A model generated the notes under the pieces. That model saw only the letters and a program-made list of their open reading frames with translations. It ran no database searches and was not told where the DNA came from. 64,000 bases of DNA from Anthopleura xanthogrammica (taxonomy: Eukaryota > Cnidaria > Anthozoa > Actiniaria > Actiniidae). The stretch covers positions 10,977,611 through 11,041,610 of the forward strand of contig OZ025215.1 in NCBI GenBank assembly GCA_964019055.1. Direction: 5' to 3'. Both the position numbers and the translations under genes were made by a program. Below, piece by piece: positions 9,648-29,274 of the stretch. The first letter of the stretch is position 1; every line of letters starts with the position of its first letter.

Positions 9648-11339
9648 ATGGCGCTGAAAGAAAACATGACTATTTATCTTGCCTTGCTTTCTTCTTTGCT
9701 GTGTTTTTTAAATACGTCAGCAACAGTTTATAAAGCTATTCCGCTCATTACGGTGGAGAAAAACCAAGAGAATGGCGAGGCAAAGTTTGTTCTCAATCCA
9801 GAAGCTATTTTCAAGATCAAGCGTCTTCCTTCGCCAGTCAGGGTCATTGCAGCAATTGGAGACGCGAGAGTCGGTAAATCTACAGCACTCAACTTTATTT
9901 TACACACCATAATGAACCGTGGTATCCCGGCATCTGACACTGAAAATGTTGAAGAAATCTTTAAAACGGGAAAAACAATGGCAGGAGTGACGCGAGGAGT
10001 ATGGATCTGGACTGTGAAGTTTCCTAGAGAAGACAAATGGGAAAGCGTAATCGTGCTGGACGTGGAAGGAACGGATCTTGGGGATGACACAGAAACAGAT
10101 AAACTCAGTATGTTTGCGACCTTGATGTCCTCTAGTTTATTGCTTTTCATGAAAGAGCATCCAACAAATCACATCAATGAGTTTGTGTATAAAATAGCTC
10201 GTATGACTGACATGACCTTCAGTAAAGAGGACACCAAGTATCTCCCTCATCTGATGGTTGTTCTTCGGGGTGCCCTGAATCCACCACAGGGCCAAAGCAC
10301 TATCGATGAATACGTCAAAGATTCGCTGGCAAAGCCAACATGGGTTGAAAACCAGTTTCGAAAGGAAGACATCACTGTTGTCAATTTGCCCTTTGATCCT
10401 TCTTTGACAACTCCTGAATATCGTGATAAAATCAAGTTTTTAGGAGAGAAATTACGAGACTTACGCTATAAAAGAATCTCCAACAAAAGTCTTACTGGCA
10501 CATGGGAAAAAATTAAAGATAAGACTCTGAAATTTGTTAGCAGACAGACAAATGAGGATGACGTGACAGGATGGACAATCGACGACCTAAACTTCATGCT
10601 TACGAAAATAGCAGTCAAGACAGATAATTTCCTTAAAGGACGCCAGACGATAAGACCTGAAGATGAAATAGATGGAGAGGAATTCGTTGACTTTGCTGAA
10701 AGGATAGTGCAGGTGATGAATGAGGAACATCGCTCGAAAGGAAGGATCAGTCATAATTTTTACGACCTTTTTGAGAATGAGATCTGCTCCAAGACTTTCA
10801 TGGATGAAATTGAACCACTCTTGGATGCCAAGAAGGATGAAACGATCAGTAGTCAAGAGAGAGAGTCAAAAATCAGCCAATTTAAGAAGCGCTGCATCTC
10901 AAAACAAAGGGTAGACACGGCAATGAATATCTTAGATAGCTGTAGAAAGGATGACCAACAGCGATGTCAGTCGAAAATGGATGGTATGAATTGGTATATA
11001 TGGTTGCTAGGGTTGTTGACCTTAATCTACATGCTAGGCATGCGCATACGTCCTTTGCTAAGTGATGTCCAACTGAAGGAAAACATAACTGTGCTGAGTA
11101 ACTCCGACTACGAAACTATTGGTCTTCGTGGAGTAGAATGGGTTTGGAATCAAGAAGCAGAGAGGCTGGGGCTGAGCGGTAAAGAATCAGGCGTGGTTGC
11201 ACAGGAGGTAGAGCTCCTCTATCCATGGGCTGTGACCGAAGGGTATGATGGGTACAAACGGGTCAACTACCTTGCTTTAAGGTTGTTGATCTGGGCAAAG
11301 AAATTTCAACGGAAGGTTGGAGATAAAATGACATTTTAA
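9648..11339 (+). CDS. GBP-like GTPase with signal peptide, TM segment and S74/ICA domain (paralogue 3)
   Basis: 563 aa, one exon, the most divergent copy. The signal peptide (MALKENMTIYLALLSSLLC) matches paralogue 1. GTPase motifs: GDARVGKST at about residue 71, VTRGVWIW, DVEGTDLGDD, and LRGAL at G4. Between the GTPase and the conserved DGEEFVDFAERIV helix there are about 40 extra, charged residues (ISNKSLTGTWEK...VSRQTNEDD) absent from the other copies. A membrane segment (WYIWLLGLLTLIYMLG) runs into the S74 domain, LSDVQLKENI, with Ser472 and Lys477. The tail is nearly identical in DNA to those of paralogues 2 and 4 although the stalks do not align. Self-cleavage before Ser472 is predicted from the family and is not shown by the sequence. 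Confidence 0.85.
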   Translation: MALKENMTIYLALLSSLLCFLNTSATVYKAIPLITVEKNQENGEAKFVLNPEAIFKIKRLPSPVRVIAAIGDARVGKSTALNFILHTIMNRGIPASDTENVEEIFKTGKTMAGVTRGVWIWTVKFPREDKWESVIVLDVEGTDLGDDTETDKLSMFATLMSSSLLLFMKEHPTNHINEFVYKIARMTDMTFSKEDTKYLPHLMVVLRGALNPPQGQSTIDEYVKDSLAKPTWVENQFRKEDITVVNLPFDPSLTTPEYRDKIKFLGEKLRDLRYKRISNKSLTGTWEKIKDKTLKFVSRQTNEDDVTGWTIDDLNFMLTKIAVKTDNFLKGRQTIRPEDEIDGEEFVDFAERIVQVMNEEHRSKGRISHNFYDLFENEICSKTFMDEIEPLLDAKKDETISSQERESKISQFKKRCISKQRVDTAMNILDSCRKDDQQRCQSKMDGMNWYIWLLGLLTLIYMLGMRIRPLLSDVQLKENITVLSNSDYETIGLRGVEWVWNQEAERLGLSGKESGVVAQEVELLYPWAVTEGYDGYKRVNYLALRLLIWAKKFQRKVGDKMTF

Positions 11340-12079
11340 TCTGTTGATAAACACTCAAAACTGTGCACTCTATAGCCTAAAGTCTGGCGAGTTGTTAAAT
11401 AGATAGTTGAAAGTGTAGATCTACACTAATATATTCATTAATATAGTAGTTATATGTAACCAGTGCATGAAAACGAAAGTTCATAGTAGATATATAGGAC
11501 TATAAAATGTTACGGCTTCCCACTTTGGTAGCCTGGCCGGGATATTCACGATGTAAAGCATTTTAGTTCTTTTTAACTATCTCGTTAAGAAAAAAATGGT
11601 ATTTAAAAATTACCTCAGTGCACAATCACCCTCAGTCATGGAGCAGTTTTTGCTGTTTGTGGAAAACAATTACAGTACTGAACGCTTACAGCACGTAATG
11701 ACGTACCGTAAAAGTACTGAAATGGTTTTCTGTTGTTGTCATTTGATGGTGAAATACCCGGCAGTACCGCTACGAATTTCAGTACACAGTTAGGCCAGTT
11801 AGGAATGGCTTTCGTATGTACCTTTTGAAAATTCTTAATGAATCGATCTTTAATTTCGATTTTCTCTATAAATTTATATATTTTTACTTTAAAGTTGATC
11901 ACTCATGATAAATAAAAGATTTAATTTACAGCTAATTTACGTCACGCGTGACAAGCATAATTTATTTATATTATTCAATAGCAAGAGCCACGTGGCATTT
12001 CCGGGAAATTTCCCTGAAACCTAACTAAGTTTCCAAGAATTTGACCTCAGACTGCATAATAAATTACTCTACCACCAAA
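11340..12079. other. Spacer between paralogues 3 and 4
   Basis: No gene. A short inverted pair of GTACTG...CAGTAC-type words occurs around 11660-11790, possibly the relic of a small foldback element. The right end contains the kappaB-like palindrome at 12003-12014. Confidence 0.4.
12003..12014. promoter_or_regulatory. Palindromic NF-kappaB-like site GGGAAATTTCCC
   Basis: This perfect 12-bp palindrome fits GGGRNWYYCC and lies 66 bp upstream of the start codon of paralogue 4. Its distance matches the GGGGTTTCCCCC motif before paralogue 3. Regulation by a Rel protein is inferred from the motif and the GBP-type product. Confidence 0.5.
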
Positions 12080-13678
12080 ATGTCTTTAGAGTTAAGCTCT
12101 TTTCTACTCGTTTTGTTTTTGACGGTGTTTTCATGTAGCTTAAATACATCAGCAGACAAAGCAATTCCACTGATTACAGTTGAGGAAAATGCCGAGGACG
12201 GTAAAGACCAGTTTGTTCTCAATCCAGACGCCATATACATGATAAAACAGCTAACTTCGCCAGTCAAGGTCATCGCAGCAATTGGAGACGCGAGAGTAGG
12301 TAAATCTACAGCACTCAGCTTTATTCATTACACTCTCAACAACGTTGGTACCTCGGCATTTCACACTAAAAATGTTGAAGAAATCTTTAAAACGGGAGAC
12401 ACTATGGAAGCAGAGACACACGGCGTTTGGATCTCGACTGTACAAATCCCTGGAAAACATGGAATGGAAAACGTGATATTACTGGACGTGGAAGGTACGG
12501 ATCTTGGGGATGACACAGTGACTGACAAACTCAGTATTTTCACAGCCTTAACATCTTCCAGCTTAACTCTGTTCATGGAAAGGTTTCCAACTGCACATAT
12601 ACTTGACTTTTTGTATAAAATAGTTCGTCTAAGTGAGGAAGCCTTCGGCAAGAAAGAAAGCGAACATTTTCCTCGATTAACTGCAGTTCTTCGGGGAGCT
12701 TTGGCACCACCAGAGAGTTACGATACCATCGATAAATACATCATTGATTCCCTAGTCACTCCAAAATGGAAAGACAAGTCAGATGAAAAACGAAAAGTTA
12801 TCGAAAAACGCTTTCCAAAAGAAAGTATTTCTGTTTTCAACCTTCCTTTCATCCCAAACCCTCAAATTAATTTTCAGAGCATCCTTGAATCGAGCCATGG
12901 ATATCTGAATGCCATTGAAAAACTGACGTCAGAACTGTTAAAGTTACCTGAGAAGAAGACTTTGAGTGGAGGATTGATGGACGGACAGACACTCGCAGAC
13001 CTGGCCCAGAGATTAGTGATTGTCATGAACAATCATGAAAAATGGGATGACCTTAATCCAAGCTTTTACGAACTTTTTGAAAAAGAAGTGTGTAGGAAGA
13101 GTGCAAAGGAGCACATACAACCACTTTTGGATCTTTCGTCTCAAGAAATAGAGAGACAAAGATCTAGAGCTTTGAACAACTTTAAATCAAATTGCAAACT
13201 GGAAGAGCATTTAGTAAATATGGAGGACAAAATTCAGTCTGCTCTTGAGAGACAAAGGGACATGGAAAAAAGAGAACTTGAAATGAAAAAGAAATTGGAA
13301 GCAGAACGAGAACGGGATAAGGGTTTTTTTCAAGGTGGTATATTGGGTACTTTAATTGGAGCCCTTGGAGCTGCAGGCGTTGCCCAACTTGCCCCACTAC
13401 TGAGTGATGTTCAACTGAAGGAAAACATAACTGTGCTGAATAACTCTGACTACGAAACTATTGGTCTTCGTGGAGTAGAATGGGTTTGGAATCAAGAAGC
13501 AGAGAGGCTGGGGCTGAGCGGTAAAGGATCAGGCGTGGTTGCACAGGAAGTAGAGCTGCTCTATCCATGGGCTGTGACCGAAGGGTATGATAGGTACAAA
13601 CGGGTCAACTACCTTACTTTAAGGTTGTTGATCTGGGGGAAGAAATTTCAACGGAAGGCTGGATTCAAATTACACTGA
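12080..13678 (+). CDS. GBP-like GTPase with signal peptide and S74/ICA domain (paralogue 4)
   Basis: 532 aa from the ATG at 12080 (context CCACCAAAATGT). An in-frame ATG at 12041 adds 13 polar residues before the signal peptide and is less likely. The leader is MSLELSSFLLVLFLTVFSC. GTPase motifs: GDARVGKST at about residue 69, THGVW, DVEGTDLGDD, and LRGAL at G4. The stalk ends in a charged coiled-coil-like run (EKRELEMKKKLEAERERDK), then a glycine-rich hydrophobic stretch (GGILGTLIGALGAAGVAQL) and the S74 domain LSDVQLKENI, with Ser442 and Lys447. Long parts of the 5' third are nearly identical to paralogue 2 (for example 12251-12400 versus 7568-7717), while the leader and stalk differ, so the gene looks mosaic. 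Confidence 0.85.
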   Translation: MSLELSSFLLVLFLTVFSCSLNTSADKAIPLITVEENAEDGKDQFVLNPDAIYMIKQLTSPVKVIAAIGDARVGKSTALSFIHYTLNNVGTSAFHTKNVEEIFKTGDTMEAETHGVWISTVQIPGKHGMENVILLDVEGTDLGDDTVTDKLSIFTALTSSSLTLFMERFPTAHILDFLYKIVRLSEEAFGKKESEHFPRLTAVLRGALAPPESYDTIDKYIIDSLVTPKWKDKSDEKRKVIEKRFPKESISVFNLPFIPNPQINFQSILESSHGYLNAIEKLTSELLKLPEKKTLSGGLMDGQTLADLAQRLVIVMNNHEKWDDLNPSFYELFEKEVCRKSAKEHIQPLLDLSSQEIERQRSRALNNFKSNCKLEEHLVNMEDKIQSALERQRDMEKRELEMKKKLEAERERDKGFFQGGILGTLIGALGAAGVAQLAPLLSDVQLKENITVLNNSDYETIGLRGVEWVWNQEAERLGLSGKGSGVVAQEVELLYPWAVTEGYDRYKRVNYLTLRLLIWGKKFQRKAGFKLH

Positions 13679-14344
13679 ATTCACCGTAAAGTTGGTTAAG
13701 CAGTTGACATGTCGTTAGGGACAAGGTCAAAACAATTGTCCAAAATAGGGACCCGATTTTATTGCTTTAGGTGGTGGGTACTGGTAAATACCCCCTTCCC
13801 CCCTCAGAGACATGTTGACATTCTCGATATATACTGGGTGTCCATAGTGACTATTTCTATCCACATATACGTTGTTTAGCAGATGTGCAAGCAGATGGTA
13901 CATTCATTTTCGGGATTTGACTTTTAGTTTTGGAGATATTTGAGGACAAAATCCAGGATTTCACTTCCAGTGGTGATGGGGACCGGGTAACCCCACCCCT
14001 CCCGACTAAATCGGGTCACGTAAGATGGCAATTATTTTGACCTTCTCCCTGGCGCGCTTGCTTGCTTGCTCTGTGACCCGTTTGAATGGGAATTATGAAT
14101 ATTTTGTGTAATGTCTATGTAAACAAGCTAGATTTTTGATTATAAATTTCAATTTTTGTTTCAAACTGGAGACGATACAGCGGCCATCTTGCATCGGAAG
14201 ATACCAAGATGGCGCACTGCTGTATCTTCGAAATCATAAGACCATTAATAGTTGCTAGAAGTTACTTAGTAAAGTTTAAATCTCTTACTTTAAAACGTTA
14301 GTGGATCCGGAATTTGATAACTCAATAGCAGATATCAGAGTTAT

Positions 14345-14465
14345 ACTCCATTAATAGCCTTCAAACAATTGTTTCAAGTCGAGGTATTTGGGTTAGTATC
14401 TATACATTTATTGTTGACCCAAATGCCTCGACTTGAAACAATTGTTTGAAGGCTATTAATGGAGT
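14345..14465. repeat. Near-perfect 49-bp-stem hairpin
   Basis: The arms 14345-14393 and 14417-14465 are reverse complements except for one position, where a G-U pair remains possible in one RNA orientation. The loop is 23 nt. It could be a hairpin small-RNA precursor or the remnant of a tiny foldback element. No coding sequence overlaps it. Confidence 0.8.
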
Positions 14466-15610
14466 GTGTCTCTGATATATGCTATTTCTAAAATTATGTA
14501 ACCGTAGAATATGATATACCTATATATGCAGTTGTATTTTACCTTCTAATAATACAGCTCTTTGCTCCGCTATTATACTCACCAGTGGCAGATCCAGAAT
14601 GATTTCAAGGGGGTGACTGGTACCTAGCAAGGCTTTACATCGTGTCTTTTTAGGTCTTATCTTATCTTTTATTCTTAATATATTCAACTCCAAGGGGGTG
14701 ACTAGTCACCCAGTTCACCCACCTCCCCCCCCCCCCCCACCTTTATCCGCCCTAGCTCACTCAGTCATATAATTTTAATTAAAATTACTTAAAGTTATGA
14801 TTACGTGTCGTATTTTAGTGTATAACATTACGTATTACATTCATCAAAATTAGAGAGTGTAGAGAAAGTACGTACATGTAAAAAGCTCCTGCTATTTTGA
14901 TAATACATCGAGAAACAGAGCCAGGTAAAAACAAATCCATATGCATCATACCAGTAGTTTGAGTCAAATTTAATATACGACAGGTCAGGGATATAGTGCC
15001 ACTATACGGCACACCGAATCAAAGATCTACCAAACGAAAATAATCTCACTTTTCTTCCTCGTCCATGACAAGTTTTTGTTTCCTTATTGCCATCATTTTC
15101 CTCAGTAAGAATAAAATACTTAGAAATCATCACTAGGATTGTGTGTGCGGTCGTTAGAAATTTCTCACTTAGACATTATTTTTCTTTCCTATTTTTTTAT
15201 TTATATTCCCATTTCAATCGTTTTCCTCTCCCATTTTTCACTAAACATTATATGAATGAAAGCTTTCACCCAAATAAAATTCCTGATACAAAGCAGAGGA
15301 TAAACTAAATTTTGAACCATGTCTTGAAATCTTCCGTTTTCCAATCGCTTTTTCCAAAACTCTTTTTTTAATCCTTACCATTTTTGTCGGTAGACTGTCA
15401 CAAGAGTTTTTCTCGTCAGTTACATATAGTTTCAAATTTTCGACTCAATGCAGTACTGAAATAAAAATTATTCAAAAGTTTTGTAGACACGCCGTTTGAG
15501 CACTGAACTCAATCAAAAATACTGAGAATGATAGGGAAAGTCTATTGACGTCATAATGTCATTTAGGCGACGTCATCAATGACGTATATATATGTGATGT
15601 ACAGCTTCGC

Positions 15611-15635
15611 GCGCAAATTGGACCCAAATTTGCGC
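15611..15635. promoter_or_regulatory. E2F-like inverted motif upstream of RAD54
   Basis: GCGCAAATT (15611-15619) and AATTTGCGC (15627-15635) form an inverted pair, preceded by TTCGC at 15606. TTTGCGC-type cores resemble E2F sites, and S-phase expression would suit a recombination-repair gene. The start codon is about 375 bp downstream. Motif-level evidence only. Confidence 0.3.
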
Positions 15636-16008
15636 TACGGTGCTGACCATAAGATACGCAGGCTCCATCAAGCTGTTTCATTGAGTTCGTATACGCAGAG
15701 GATAAAAATTAAGGCACAAAATAACAAAAAAGATTGATTTCAAAAAACGAATGAGTGAAAAAGAGAGAAAGAAAGAAGAGAAAAGGGAAGAAAAAAGCAA
15801 AATTCTTAAAACCGGATCTTGGGCTACCTGTGTAGTTCGACTCCAGTCCCTCTCATCATTCTGTCTTCGAGCGCGTAATTCAAAGATTGTTGTTGCTGTT
15901 GTTTCGTATTTGTCAGAGTTTGGTGCTGAAACTGCACCAGAAATGACTTCTTTCCTGACTACAAGCCTTCTTTCTTGACCATTCTAGATCATTAAGCTTA
16001 TAAGCAAC

Positions 16009-27902
<11,894 letters not shown>

Positions 27903-29274
27903 CAGCATTCTTCTATAGTCAGGTATCTTAAATGCTCAACTTTTGAAGGAAATTTTAATTACACCTTGTTAGAGTTCAATAATGCAAAGTACATGACTCT
28001 TCAATATCAACTAACAGGTTCTGCTTTCATCATGATATTTTGTCAAAAGCCACGAATTCTGATTGGATCGATTCGGGAACAACCTCTCCTATTTCAACTT
28101 CTATTCTTTGACTAGACCTTTTCAGCTTGGGTATTTTCCAATAACTGTTTTAGTTAAAACTCATGACAAAGGCCAATATGGATATATTTTATTCTTCCAA
28201 TGCCGTCAATGTAAACCGATAACTGGCGACTCAAAATCACAATAAGTTTTGTATTGCAATTCTCCTATCACCAGATAATTCTGACCCGAAGGAGAATTGC
28301 ATACTATTTAATATTTATTTTTGTTCAGCAAAAAAAATTATTCAATGACAACTAGATAATTTGATAAACCTCCAAGATTTTAACCATAAATATAATAATC
28401 AAATTAAATTGAGTAAAATTAAATACAAATTCAAATGCCATACTTTTATTAGCTTATTATATAAAAATTTTATAAATCTTTTTCTAATTAAATATTTTCT
28501 TGAAGTGAACAACTATGTTTACTTAATATTCAAATGTTGCAGTTAATGTCAATTTTGTTATTTCATTAAGTGGAATTACAAGACCCAAGTCATATCTAAT
28601 TGTACAATTGTACTTCTTCTACACAGAAGACACATCAATATCATGTTTTGTGCAGGGTGATTCCAAAACATGCACACCATCCCCACATATTTTTTCCTTG
28701 TTTCATTCTTACTAGATTGTCTGTATGGGAGTGGTTTTACTGAAGCCATGAATGTTTACGTCTAATACATGAAGATGTTAGTCATTAGTAGATCTTACGT
28801 GATTGTTTTCTTTTATGTCTGTTCAACTATTATGTATTTTATTGTAAAGAAAGGTCTGAACCCAGGTGAATTTGTTGAAGAAACAATATTAATTTTGTAT
28901 TATGATATTATTTGTACATAATAAAAATATTGTTCCTTCGACAAATATTGTTACTTCGATAAATATTATGTATTTATAAAGTAATTTTTTGTTTCACAGG
29001 TCACTGCAATCTTACATATTTTGTGAACCCAGACATTCCAACGGCTTGTTGTAAAAAAAAATGTTTTCAAAACTAATTAGTTGGTACACCTCGTATATTT
29101 TTTGAGTGGCAGCATTAAAAAATTTCACAACAATCCGTTTGAATGTCTGGGTTTGCAGAATATGTAAAACTGCAGTAAGTAAAACCACTCTTAGACTAGA
29201 TTTTGTTTGATAAGTAGTAATACCACAGTTTCTTCATCATTAGGACAATGTACGTGTAGTACCTTAGAATATAA
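27903..29274. other. Region between RAD54 and ALKBH7 (convergent 3' ends)
   Basis: No gene. It holds a half copy of MITE family B (ACTAGACCTTTTCAGCTTGG, 28111-28130), AT-rich sequence, an AATAAA-type signal near 28920, and a family A MITE at 29003-29176. Confidence 0.5.
29003..29176. mobile_element. MITE, family A copy 2
   Basis: About 174 bp from ACTGCAATC to the inverted ACTGCAGT. The left arm with GAACCCAGACATT and GGCTTGTTGT is mirrored by ACAACAATCC and AATGTCTGGGTTTGCAG. Same family as 16521-16697. Confidence 0.7.

Larger units (their letters stand above)
13679..16008. other. Gene-poor region between GTPase array and RAD54
   Basis: No coding region recognised. It holds a 121-bp hairpin (14345-14465), an imperfect palindrome around GATACAGC...GCTGTATC (14173-14226), a poly-C run near 14725, and near the RAD54 start a GCGCAAATT/AATTTGCGC inverted pair (15611-15635). 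A lysine/glutamate-rich open frame at 15751-15978 looks like low-complexity 5' flank rather than a gene. Confidence 0.5.

Noticed and set aside
15751..15978. Lys/Glu-rich open frame MSEKERKKEEKREEK upstream of RAD54
   Set aside because: Low-complexity purine run. It does not join in phase to RAD54 exon 2, and the ATG-only exon at 16009 gives the conserved N-terminus.
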